Source of the DNA: VAZQ01 sp963817135
Lineage (GTDB): Bacteria; Pseudomonadota; Alphaproteobacteria; Rhizobiales; Xanthobacteraceae
Assembly (NCBI GenBank): GCA_963817135.1
Contig: CAWFNG010000015.1
Location: 124,001 to 188,000 of the forward strand
Length of the DNA stretch: 64,000 bases
Reading direction: 5' to 3'
In this document: positions 52,840-63,397 of the stretch, piece by piece
How the letters are laid out: the number at the start of each line of letters is the position of its first letter
Position numbering within the stretch: the first letter of the stretch is position 1
The notes under the pieces: generated by a model
Told to the model about the DNA's origin: nothing
What the model saw: the letters and a program-made list of their open reading frames with translations, nothing else
Databases searched by the model: none
Position numbers and translations under genes: made by a program

Positions 52840-54360
52840 ATGGAAAAACAGCTCGATCTCGTCATCAAGAACGCGCGCGTGGTGCGCCCGAACAAAACGT
52901 CGGTCGACCGCCTCGATATCGCCGTCCGCGATGGCAAGATCGTGCGCCTTGCCCCCGCGATTGACACCGAACAGTCCAGGCAAGTCTTCGACGCAAAAGA
53001 TCTCCTGGCTTTCCCCGGCTGCGTCGATGCGCATATGCATATCGGCATCTATGCGCCGCTCGCGGAGGACGCAGTGTCCGAAAGCAAGGCCGCGGCCATG
53101 GGCGGCGTCACGTCGAGCCTCAACTATTTGCGCACCGGCCAATACTATCTCAACCGCGGCGGCCCCTATCGCGACTTCATGCGCGAAGTCTACCGGCAGG
53201 CGGCGGGGCGGTTCTGGGTCGATTACGGGTTTCACATCGCGCCGATCGAAGCGGCGCATATCGACGAGATGGAGCATCTCGTCAGCGAGCACGGCATACC
53301 CTCGTTCAAGATCTTCATGTTCTACGGCGGCTACGGCCTGCATGGGCGCTCCTCGCGGCAGAACGAATTCTTGATGATCGGGCCCGACGAGCGCTACGAC
53401 ATCGCGCATTTCGAATTCATCATGCGCGCGGCGCAGCGCCTGATGGAGAAATTCCCCGAGCGCGCCGCGCATATCAGCGTCAGCCTGCATTGCGAGCTTG
53501 CGGAAATCCTCAACGCCTACACCAGGATTGTCGAGCGCGAGGGCAAGCTTACGGGATTGCCGGCATACAGTGCTGCGCACCCGCCGCACTCCGAGGGTTT
53601 GGCGATCTGGATCGCCTCCTATCTCGCCAACGAAACGAATTGCCTGAACATCAATCTGCTGCATTTGAGTTCGCGCAAGGCGGTGGACGCCGCCTGGATC
53701 ATGCAGCAGGTGTTCCCGCACATTGCCTTTCGCCGCGAAGTGACGGTGGGGCATCTTCTCCTCGATACCGACTGCGAATGCGCGGTGCATGCCAAGGTCA
53801 ACCCGCCGATCCGCCCGCGCGAGGATGTCGAGGCGCTCTGGCAGGCCGTGCTCGAAGGCAGGATCGATTGGATCTGCAGCGATCACGCCTGCTGCGCGGC
53901 GGAACAGAAATGGTCACCGGCGGATCCAACCAATATCTGGCTGGCGAAAGCAGGGTTTGGCGGCACCGAGTATCTCCTTTCCGGGGTGCTGAGCGAAGGA
54001 GGAAAGCGCGGATTGTCCTATAACCGCATGGCCGAGCTGCTGAGCTGGAATCCGGCGCAGCGTTTCGGCTTGCTGACGAAGGGCGATATCGCGCCGGGCT
54101 TCGATGCGGATATCGCCATCGTCGATCCGCACGAGACGTTCACCGTGCGTGCCGCCGAATCGCAATCCAAGCAGGGCTATACGCCGTTCGAAGGCGTGGA
54201 GCTCACCGGCCGCGTGAAGAGCACCTTCCTGCGCGGCGCGCTCATCTATGACGACGGCGCCGTCGTCGGCCCCGCCCGCGGCCAATATCTGCGCCGCCCG
54301 CAAGGTGCGCACGAGGCGGCAGAAAAGCAGCAACAGCCCAGAGCTATCCTTTCATCGTAG
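52840..54360 (+). CDS. Cyclic amidohydrolase (dihydroorotase/hydantoinase-like)
   Basis: 506 residues. An N-terminal beta-sandwich (LDLVIKNARVVRPNKTSVDRLDIAVRDGKI) leads into the metal-binding strand FPGCVDAHMHIG. The bridging Lys is in IPSFKIFMFYGGYG; further metal His residues are in SVSLHCEL and NLLHLSS; the catalytic Asp is in WICSDHACCAAE. A C-terminal GDIAPGFDADIAIVD sandwich returns. These features define dihydroorotase/hydantoinase/allantoinase enzymes that open cyclic amides. It follows the lyase by 11 bp in the same operon. Its TAG stop is supplied by the first bases of a palindromic repeat (54356-54429). Confidence 0.88.
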   Translation: MEKQLDLVIKNARVVRPNKTSVDRLDIAVRDGKIVRLAPAIDTEQSRQVFDAKDLLAFPGCVDAHMHIGIYAPLAEDAVSESKAAAMGGVTSSLNYLRTGQYYLNRGGPYRDFMREVYRQAAGRFWVDYGFHIAPIEAAHIDEMEHLVSEHGIPSFKIFMFYGGYGLHGRSSRQNEFLMIGPDERYDIAHFEFIMRAAQRLMEKFPERAAHISVSLHCELAEILNAYTRIVEREGKLTGLPAYSAAHPPHSEGLAIWIASYLANETNCLNINLLHLSSRKAVDAAWIMQQVFPHIAFRREVTVGHLLLDTDCECAVHAKVNPPIRPREDVEALWQAVLEGRIDWICSDHACCAAEQKWSPADPTNIWLAKAGFGGTEYLLSGVLSEGGKRGLSYNRMAELLSWNPAQRFGLLTKGDIAPGFDADIAIVDPHETFTVRAAESQSKQGYTPFEGVELTGRVKSTFLRGALIYDDGAVVGPARGQYLRRPQGAHEAAEKQQQPRAILSS

Positions 54361-54429
54361 CCCGTATGGAGCGAAGCGCAATGCGGGGAGGACGATCCCG
54401 GATTACGCTGACGCTCCATCCGGGCTACG
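54356..54429. repeat. CGTAGCCCG...CGGGCTACG palindromic repeat, copy 1
   Basis: A 74-bp imperfect palindrome: CGTAGCCCGTATGGAGCG at one end and its near-complement CGCTCCATCCGGGCTACG at the other, with GCGCAATGCGGGG / CCCGGATTACGC inside. It contains the stop codon of the amidohydrolase gene. A related copy is at 56744-56816. Confidence 0.85.
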
Positions 54430-54443
54430 ATTGAATACGTACC

Positions 54444-55571
54444 CTACTCCCCCGTTACATTCTTCTCCTGGATCACTCTCCCCCACAGCGCGGTTTCCTC
54501 ATCGAAGAAGCGCGCCGCATCCGCCGGCGAGCCGGGCATCGGCTCGAGGGTCATTTTCTCCAGCTTCTCCGCGACATCGGGCCGTTTGAGGCTTTCGACG
54601 ACATCGTGATTGATCTTTTCGGCGAGCGCGGCGGGCACGCCGGGCGGCGCCACCATGGCGAACCAGGTGACGGAGCGAAAGCCGGGGAGCCCGGACTCCG
54701 CAACCGTCGGGATTTCCGGCACGACCGCGGAGCGTTCCGCGCCTCCCACCGCCAGGATTCGGACCTTCTCCGCCCGGTACATCGGGACCGACGTGGCCAG
54801 CGTGTCAAAGAACATGTCGATGTGGCCGGCGATGACGTCGTTGAGCGCGGGGACGGCGCCGCGATAGGGCACATGCACCATCTTGACGCCGCCCAGGAGT
54901 TCAAGTTCGTGCGCGGACAATTGCGCCGTCGAGCCGACCCCCTGCGATCCGAATGTCACCGTGTTGGGGTTTTTCCGCGCGTTGTCGAGCAGTCCGCGCA
55001 CCGACTGCGCGGGAAAATCCTTGCGCACCACCAGCGCGTTGGGGATTTTTGCGAGCAGCGAGATCGGGACAAAGTCTTTCGGCTTGAATGGCAGATCGCG
55101 GTAGAGAAGGTCGATGAATGTCACCGGCGAGGGCGGGCAAACGAACAGCGTGTAGCCGTCCGGCGGCGCGCGAAAGGCCTGGGTTGAACCGATGACCATG
55201 CCGCCGCCGCTGACATTCTCGACAATGACCGGCGTCGCCCATTTCTGCGCAAGCTGCTCGGCGACCAGGCGGGTGAGCATGTCCGTGGTCGATCCCCCTG
55301 CCGACGGGATGATCACTTTGACCGTGCGCGAAGGATAGGGTTCTTGCCCTTGCGCCGCGACAATCCCCAGCGCGCCGACCAACAGCACTACGACGCACCA
55401 AGTTGCTTTTACGGATTTTCGTAGGGTGGGCAAAATCGTGTGAAATGCACTCTCCGCGTGGGCCATAGCCCGCGAAGACGGGCGTCGAAACGCCCTTATG
55501 GCGCGGAAACGATTTTGCCCACGCGGTGAGCCCGCGCATAGCGCCGTTGCCCACCCTACGGTTTTCATCAT
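54444..55571 (-). CDS. Tripartite tricarboxylate transporter substrate-binding protein with a repeat-encoded N-terminus
   Basis: 375 residues. The Bug core is intact: YPSRTVKVIIPSAGGSTTDMLTRLVAEQLA, VIVENVSGGGMVIGSTQAFRAPPDGYTLFV, VRGLLDNARKNPNTVTFGSQGVGSTAQLSAHELE, MVHVPYRGAVPALNDVIAGHIDMFFDTLA. The signal helix (ATWCVVVLLVGALGIVAAQG) starts about 60 residues in. The ATG at 55571 overlaps the stop of the upstream LLM gene (TGATG). Immediately after the first four codons a 140-bp palindromic repeat (55421-55560) is read in frame, adding about 47 Arg/Ala-rich residues before the signal sequence. Initiation at an ATG inside the repeat (55463) is also possible. Ligand unknown. Confidence 0.8.
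   Translation of the reverse strand: MMKTVGWATALCAGSPRGQNRFRAIRAFRRPSSRAMAHAESAFHTILPTLRKSVKATWCVVVLLVGALGIVAAQGQEPYPSRTVKVIIPSAGGSTTDMLTRLVAEQLAQKWATPVIVENVSGGGMVIGSTQAFRAPPDGYTLFVCPPSPVTFIDLLYRDLPFKPKDFVPISLLAKIPNALVVRKDFPAQSVRGLLDNARKNPNTVTFGSQGVGSTAQLSAHELELLGGVKMVHVPYRGAVPALNDVIAGHIDMFFDTLATSVPMYRAEKVRILAVGGAERSAVVPEIPTVAESGLPGFRSVTWFAMVAPPGVPAALAEKINHDVVESLKRPDVAEKLEKMTLEPMPGSPADAARFFDEETALWGRVIQEKNVTGE
55421..55560. repeat. GTAGGGTGGGCAAA long palindromic repeat, copy 2 (inside a receptor gene)
   Basis: 140 bp with inverted ends GTAGGGTGGGCAAA and TTGCCCACCCTACG. The same internal core as copy 1 (15239-15373) is visible: CGTGGGCCATAGCCCGCGAAGACGG and ACGCCCTTATGG. It is flanked by ATTTTC and GTTTTC, a possible imperfect target duplication. 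It splits the signal-peptide-encoding 5' end of the Bug receptor gene but leaves a frame open through it. Confidence 0.9.
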
Positions 55572-56672
55572 CAATTCTTATGCCGCAGGCCGAGGTGGGC
55601 GAGGCGGGGAAGCACCTCGTCGCAGAAATACGGCACCTCGTTGAGATAATTCACGAACGAAACCGCGATCCCGCGCATCCCGGCTCTGCTGATATTGGCA
55701 AGCTCCTGAGCCACTTGATCAGGCGTGCCGACAAAGGGATATCCGCCTATGCCCCTTGAGGCGAAATACTGCCGCTGCGCCGCATATTGCTCGGCAGGGA
55801 CCGCGTCGGGTGTGATGTTTTTCAGCGCAAGCATGCGTTCGACGGCGCCCCAGTCGGCATTCTCGATAATGGCGTAGCGGTAATACGCATCCGCTTCCTC
55901 TTGCGTGGGACGGCACACGATCTGGCCGATGGTGTAGACGTCGATGTCGCGACCATAAGCTGCGCGCCGCGCTCTTGATTTCCACCACCTTCTTTGCATT
56001 CGCCTCGATCGAGGAGCGCGAGTCCACCGTGGCGGTGAAGAACGCATCGCAGTTGCGCAGCGCGAAAGCCTGGCCGATCCCCGAGCGGCCGGCATTCATG
56101 ATGATGGGATGCGAGTTCCCATAGGGCTTCGGGTGCGCCCGCACCGCCTTGAGCTGCAGAAACCTGCCGTCGAAATCGAAATCATCCGCATCGCCCCAGG
56201 CGCGCTTGATCACGTCGAGCCACTCCTGCGCGTAATCGTAGCGCGCATCATGCTCGCGCTGGGTGACCCCGAACATTTCGAACTCGCCTTCGTTCCAGCC
56301 CACCACGAGATTGATGCCGAAGCGTCCTTCGCCGATGTGGTCGGCGGTGACGAATTCCTTTGCGGCAATCACGGGATGAAACAGCGGCGCATGCACCGTG
56401 CCGAAGACGGTAATGCGCTCGGTCGCGGCGAGGAGGCCCGCCGCCCAGGTGACGGTCTCGAGCGTGGTGCCGTGAAAGTCGGTCTCGCCGCCGTAGCCTT
56501 TCCAGCGTCCGATCGGCAGCATGAAATCGATGCCGGCGGCATCGGCCAGGCGCGCGAGCTTGAGGCAATCGGGCCAGCTCGCCGACCAGCGCTCCGGCAC
56601 CGTCGTTGCCGACCGGCCGGAAGAGCAGTTCGCCCCGAAGAGGCCGATCTTGAGCGCATTGGCGTTGTACAT
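55571..56672 (-). pseudogene. LLM-class flavin-dependent oxidoreductase, frameshifted
   Basis: Starts at ATG 56672 (ANALKIGLFGANCSSGRSATT) and keeps the bacterial luciferase-like fold: LARLADAAGIDFMLPIGRWKGYGG, FGTVHAPLFHPVIAAKEFVTADHIGEGRFGINLVVGWN, HPIIMNAGRSGIGQAFALRNCDAFF up to KKVVEIK. The sequence resumes in another frame with AAYGRDIDVYTIGQIVCRPT and runs to HLGLRHKN at 55571. The break is in the CG-rich tract at about 55958-55975. Homologues include pyrimidine- and alkanesulfonate-type monooxygenases. If the indel is real the enzyme is dead; otherwise it is cotranslated with the receptor downstream. Confidence 0.82.
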
Positions 56673-56743
56673 GGCCGCGCGGTCGGACAGCGATCCGGCA
56701 CGGGTCAGCACGGCGTCCTCCGTCAGCTTTATTGCTCCAGCAT

Positions 56744-56816
56744 GTAGCCCAGATTTCGTTTTTACGAAATCCGGGGCCGAAACCCGGATTGTGCGAAGCC
56801 GCTCAATCCGGGCTAC
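56744..56816. repeat. GTAGCCC...GGGCTAC palindromic repeat, copy 2
   Basis: 73 bp with ends GTAGCCCAGATTTCG and CAATCCGGGCTAC, plus inner AAATCCGGGG / CCCGGATTGTGCG. It resembles 54356-54429. It lies between the divergent LLM and TauD genes, in their shared promoter region. Confidence 0.8.
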
Positions 56817-56896
56817 AATTTCCACACCTTGCCAGCAATTCGCCGAAGACGCATCCTTGAGCGCTATTCCCGCTGGATCGCTCGCCGGAGGCAGCC

Positions 56897-57793
56897 ATGG
56901 AATTGAGCGTTCAAACGACGGCCGTGCGTTCTGCGACCGACGCGGCGTTCGAAGTCGTCCCGACCGGACGCGCGCTCGGCGCCGAAGTCCGCGGCGTCGA
57001 TCTGCGCGACCTCGATGCGGCATCATTCGAACGCGTGATGCAAGCCTGGCACGACCATTCGGTGCTGCTGTTTCGCGGCCAGTCGCTGCGCGACCAGGAT
57101 CTGACCGCATTCAGCCGCCGCCTCGGCGACCTCGACTACGCGCCCATCCAGGAGAACGGCCGCCGCTTCGTCGAAGGCCTGCCGGAGATCTACATCGTCT
57201 CCAACGTCAAGGTGAAGGGCGAGGCGATCGGCAGCCTGGGCGACGGCGAAGCGGTATGGCACACCGACATGTCGTATCTCGACATGCCGCCGAAGGCGAG
57301 CCTGCTCTACGCCCTTGAAGTGCCAGCGAGCGGCGGCAACACGTCGTTTTGCACCATGTACGGCATCTATGAGGCGCTGCCGCCCGAACTGAAACAGCGC
57401 ATTGCCGGGCTGAACATCAAGCATGACGGTACCTATAACAGCGGCGGCTATGTGCGCCAGGGCGTCACGCCCACCGACGATCCGCGCAGTTCGCCGGGGA
57501 TGGTGCATCCACTCGTATGCACGCACCCCGCGACCGGACGGCGGATGCTCTACCTCGGCAGGCGGCGCAACGCTTACCTTGTCGGGCTTGAGCTTGCGCA
57601 GTCAGAGGCGCTGCTCAACGAGCTGTGGGGCGTGGTGGCGCGCCCCGAATTCGCATGGGAGCACGTCTGGCGCGCCAGCGATCTCGTCATGTGGGACAAT
57701 CGCTGCACCATGCACCGGCGCGATGCATTCGATCCGGCCAGCCGTCGCATCATGCATCGCACGCAGGTCAAGGGCGAGCGGCGGCCTTCCTGA
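56897..57793 (+). CDS. TauD/TfdA-family Fe(II)/2-oxoglutarate dioxygenase
   Basis: 298 residues. FEVVPTGRALGAEVRGVDLRDLD is the family start. The iron facial triad is HxD in AVWHTDMSY and the distal His in CTMHRRDAFDP; the 2-oxoglutarate Arg is in the RRIMHRTQVKG end. SLLYALEVPASGGNTSFCTMYGIYEALP is the conserved middle. A strong GGAGG site precedes the ATG. Possible substrates are sulfonates, aryloxyacids or related acids; the neighbourhood (broken LLM monooxygenase, carboxylate receptors) suggests catabolism of a xenobiotic or sulfonated acid, an inference. Confidence 0.92.
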   Translation: MELSVQTTAVRSATDAAFEVVPTGRALGAEVRGVDLRDLDAASFERVMQAWHDHSVLLFRGQSLRDQDLTAFSRRLGDLDYAPIQENGRRFVEGLPEIYIVSNVKVKGEAIGSLGDGEAVWHTDMSYLDMPPKASLLYALEVPASGGNTSFCTMYGIYEALPPELKQRIAGLNIKHDGTYNSGGYVRQGVTPTDDPRSSPGMVHPLVCTHPATGRRMLYLGRRRNAYLVGLELAQSEALLNELWGVVARPEFAWEHVWRASDLVMWDNRCTMHRRDAFDPASRRIMHRTQVKGERRPS

Positions 57794-57796
57794 GGA

Positions 57797-57917
57797 TGCC
57801 GATCGAGTCCGGCTTTGAGCCGGATATACTAACCCGGAAAAATTCCGGCATCTCATCAAGGACGAAATTGCGCGTTGGACGCCGGTCGTCAAAGCGATCG
57901 GGATAAGGCTTGACTGA
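57797..57917 (+). pseudogene. Remnant of a Bug/TTT receptor C-terminus
   Basis: Encodes PIESGFEPDILT in one frame and then NPEKFRHLIKDEIARW followed by TPVVKAIGIRLD and a stop in another. This is the standard end of Bug receptors (G-x-x-P then F...I..EI..W..V.K..GI..D). The rest of the gene is absent. The remnant starts 4 bp after the TauD stop, so an intact receptor once followed tauD. Confidence 0.75.
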
Positions 57918-58020
57918 AGGATACGAACGATGGCAACGCGCACCGAATGATTTGTCACGCCCAGCAGCACGTCGGCTTTCGGGCCAATCCGGCCGTTAAG
58001 GCTGTCCGTGCATTGAGGCT

Positions 58021-58187
58021 CTAGTGTCCCGGTTCCGACGTTCGTATCACTTTGCAGCACGTTCGCAAACGAACGTCGGAACCAAAGGGACACTAGAAAC
58101 TATTTGATTCTAGTGTGGCTTTGGATTTGACGTTCCTACAAATGACCCGCGGCAATGCTGATAGGAACGTCAAATCCGCCACACTAG
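58021..58187. repeat. CTAG hairpin-doublet element, copy 5
   Basis: Arm A 58021-58096: CTAGTGTCCC, inner stem GGTTCCGACGTTCG and its complement, AAA bulge, GGGACACTAG. The spacer is AAACTATTTGATT. Arm B 58110-58187: CTAGTGTGGC, TTT bulge, GGATTTGACGTTCCTA and its complement, GCCACACTAG. Both arms have ACGTTC where the other copies have AAGTTC, with the matching change on the opposite strand, so this is a distinct subfamily. The surrounding gap (57918-58336) has no recognisable gene. Confidence 0.93.
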
Positions 58188-58336
58188 GACTCAGTTTGTC
58201 CCAGAGGAGAACTGCGCGGCTCTGGACTTTGGCACCGCAAAATGAACCATTACCCATTTCGCTGGTCTCTATTTCCCGCTCTGATGGCCAGGGTTGAACA
58301 GTACGATTTGGCGTGGTCACCGCGCCGGGGGTAGGC

Positions 58337-59551
58337 ATGCGACGACGCGATTTCATCACAACACTCGTTGGATCGGCGGTTTCCTGGCCGCTTGCGGCAA
58401 ACGCGCAACAGTTACGGGAGCCCGCGATCAATATCGGCGTGCTCACGGACATGACCGGCCTGTTTGCAACACTCGCGGGAGCAGGTTCAGTCGATGCCGC
58501 GGAAATGGCGGTGCGGGACTTTGGCGGCGAGGTGCTCGGCAAGAAAATTCGTGTCCTGTTCGGCGATCACAAGCACAAGGTTGACGTCGCTTCTGCACTT
58601 GTGACGCAGTGGTTTAATGATGAATACGTGGGCGCTATCTTCGATATGCCAAACTCAAGCATTGCGCTCGCCTGCCAGAAGCTGGCCGCCGAGCGCGGTC
58701 GCATCTCCGTCACTGTTTCCGGCGGGAGTAGTGACCTGACGGGCAAGGATTGCACCAGCTCTGGGTTTCACTGGGCCTATGACACATACTCAAATACGGC
58801 TGGTATAGCCTCCGCGATGGTGAGGTTCGGGCTCGATACCTGGTACTTCATCACCGCCGACTACGCGTTTGGCTGGCAGCTTGAAGAGGATGCGAGTGCG
58901 GCGATCCAAAGGGTGGGCGGCCGAGTCATCGGTCATTCGCGGCATCCCTTAAATGCCGCAAGCTTCCTCGAATATTTGGATGCGGCACAGGACTCCGGCG
59001 CCAAGGTCATCGCGCTGGCCAATGCCGGCGGCGACACAATCAACGCTGTCAAGCAGGCGGCCGAAATCGGCATTTCTCCGCGGTCGCAGACGTTGGTGTC
59101 GCTCTTGGTATTTATCTCGGACGTTCACACGCTCGGCCTCGACGTGGCCAAAGGTATGACCTTCATCGACGGATTCTATTGGGACGCCGACGATCGGACC
59201 CGTACATGGTCGAGGGAATTTTTTGACCGGCGCAAGGTCATGCCGACCATGAGCCATGCCGGCGTGTACTCCTCCGTGCTCCACTATTTGCGCGCGGTTC
59301 GCGCCGCGGGGACTGATGAGGCCAAGGCGGTCGCCAGCAAAATGCGGGACCTTGGGGTCGACGATTTCTTCGGGAAAGGCGGTGAAATTCGCGCCGATGG
59401 CCGTCTCATTCACGATATGTATCTTGTCGAGGTCAAGGCACCCGAGGAATCGCGGCGGCCGTGGGATTACTACAAAATCCTCTCCATCATCCCGGGCGAC
59501 CAAGCCTTCCGGCCACTCCGCGAAGGCAAATGCCCGCTCGTCCCTGCATAG
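58337..59551 (+). CDS. Periplasmic substrate-binding protein (branched-chain amino acid type), TAT-like signal
   Basis: 404 residues from ATG 58337 (MRRRDFITTLVGSAVSWPLAANAQQ), a twin-arginine-like leader. The fold is type I periplasmic binding: INIGVLTDMTGLFATLAGAGSVDAAEMAVRDFGG, DHKHKVDVASALVTQWFNDE, YFITADYAFGWQLEEDASAAIQ, VIALANAGGDTINAVKQAAEIG. No permease or ATPase gene is near; instead a sensor kinase starts 14 bp downstream. That arrangement suggests it delivers a ligand signal to the kinase rather than serving uptake. The frame also allows a GTG at 58313. Confidence 0.9.
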   Translation: MRRRDFITTLVGSAVSWPLAANAQQLREPAINIGVLTDMTGLFATLAGAGSVDAAEMAVRDFGGEVLGKKIRVLFGDHKHKVDVASALVTQWFNDEYVGAIFDMPNSSIALACQKLAAERGRISVTVSGGSSDLTGKDCTSSGFHWAYDTYSNTAGIASAMVRFGLDTWYFITADYAFGWQLEEDASAAIQRVGGRVIGHSRHPLNAASFLEYLDAAQDSGAKVIALANAGGDTINAVKQAAEIGISPRSQTLVSLLVFISDVHTLGLDVAKGMTFIDGFYWDADDRTRTWSREFFDRRKVMPTMSHAGVYSSVLHYLRAVRAAGTDEAKAVASKMRDLGVDDFFGKGGEIRADGRLIHDMYLVEVKAPEESRRPWDYYKILSIIPGDQAFRPLREGKCPLVPA

Positions 59552-59565
59552 CTACGTTTGGGGCC

Positions 59566-62034
<2,469 letters not shown>

Positions 62035-62599
62035 CCGGCTCATGACACTTTCCTGCCAACAACTACGATGCACCAACCAGTTGAATTTGCGTCCGCTTAC
62101 TAAGTAATGCTGTCTTTGCGCTCTGGAATCAAATTGACACTGTAATCGTCCCTCTCGCTCTTTTTTTGTCCACAGATGCCACTGCTGGAGCTTTTGATTT
62201 CGGCTTAACTCGCTCAGCGATTTCCTTCGCGAGCAGACGAAATTCATTGCGTCGTCCGCAGCAACTCGATCAGGCGGTCGGTCAAATCCTCAACGCGGCG
62301 CTGTACGGCAACTCACGCGTATTCATATGAGAATTACCGTTCATCTTCCGAAGACGCTCGAAGCTGCATCACGCGCGACTGTTGGTAGCAGCGCCCCTCC
62401 ACTTCTTGCAGGTTGTGCGAACGGCTTATGCGGAAAACTCAGAGCGTGCTCTGTACTACGAGAGTCTCAATCCAAGCATTGGAACTCTGTTTGCCGGTAA
62501 TTAAATTTTTCCAACACCTCATCCGGTTGAGTCGAATTGACGCCGCTTTCCGAGAGAAGAGTTGCAGTCCTTTGAGTTCCGTAGCTGCAGGCTACAGGC
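62035..62599. other. 565 bp without a recognisable gene
   Basis: The region after the kinase has lower GC than its neighbours and only short frames (for example 62413-62835) that show no protein-like pattern. No repeat family seen elsewhere in the window is present. It may be decayed sequence. Confidence 0.5.
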
Positions 62600-63016
62600 A
62601 TGCTCTGGCGAATTTGTGCGGCTGCAATTTTGTGGAGCGGACTGAATGTTGCCGGCATGCCGGCAGCAGCAGACGAGCCGCAACCCCTTCCTGGTGCTTA
62701 CAAGGCGATAGGAGGAGGCGGCCTGGTCAGTTGTGGGCATTTCGTGTCGGAAATGGAAAAGGGACCGGCCGGCGATGTGATGCTGGGCACCACCGTTATC
62801 TCGTGGGTGGCAGGTTATCTCACAGCGTACAATGACAGTCTGTCGAGATCACCGGAAATTCGCGGCGATTTATCAGAAGGGCTCAGCGAACTCGATGTCA
62901 TGGACTGGATTGCTGACTACTGCAGCGCACATTCTAATGATGTTATAGCGGTCGCGGCGCGCGAACTGATCCTGCATCTGTTCCGGGCGGTACAGAACCG
63001 AGTTCGGACTCACTAG
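62600..63016 (+). CDS. Rap1a/Tai-like small secreted protein
   Basis: 138 residues. Signal peptide LWRICAAAILWSGLNVAGMPAAADE. The mature part has VSCGHFVSEMEK, TTVISWVAGYLTAYND and ELDVMDWIADYCSAHSNDVIAVAARELILHL. That Cys, W-x-x-GYL, W-I-x-x-YC pattern is what Rap1a/Tai-family immunity proteins share. Those in type VI loci protect against amidase effectors. No effector or secretion gene is nearby, so this is probably one of the many orphan periplasmic members; function unknown. Confidence 0.6.
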   Translation: MLWRICAAAILWSGLNVAGMPAAADEPQPLPGAYKAIGGGGLVSCGHFVSEMEKGPAGDVMLGTTVISWVAGYLTAYNDSLSRSPEIRGDLSEGLSELDVMDWIADYCSAHSNDVIAVAARELILHLFRAVQNRVRTH

Positions 63017-63083
63017 AAGATAGCAACAAGACTGTTAATGAGGCGTGCTGCAACAAAGTTGCAATTCAGGTAGGAGAGTCTTA

Positions 63084-63281
63084 GTGCCGGCCGCCTACAA
63101 ACGTGTTTTGTCAATCGAGCAACAGCTTCTAATTCTTTCTGAGGCGATCCAGCACGAAAGCTTCGAGATGGATACCGGGCGCATTTGTGCCATTTTAGTC
63201 GAAGCTGCCGAAACAATTTTGGAACTCCGCCGATCAGAAACTCGATCGTGCGCCGATGAAATGGAGCGACGCTCGCGGTGA
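63084..63281 (+). CDS. Small hypothetical protein
   Basis: About 65 residues from a GTG at 63084, preceded by TAGGAGAG. The sequence is amphipathic helical: VLSIEQQLLILSEAIQHES, ICAILVEAAETILELRR. I do not recognise a family. The coding evidence is the ribosome site and helical composition only; it could be a small cytoplasmic helical protein. Confidence 0.4.
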   Translation: MPAAYKRVLSIEQQLLILSEAIQHESFEMDTGRICAILVEAAETILELRRSETRSCADEMERRSR

Positions 63282-63397
63282 TTATGACCTGTCCGCTATT
63301 TTAGTTTATCTCGCGCTCTATCGGACGGCCGTCGTTTGGAAAACATCTTCCTGCGCGAAGACTGAATGGAAGTCGCGGCGCAGAAGCGACAACCCAC

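Noticed and set aside
62413..62835. A 140-codon frame upstream of the Rap1a-like gene
   Set aside because: Overlaps a better-supported gene in another frame and lacks any domain or ribosome site.
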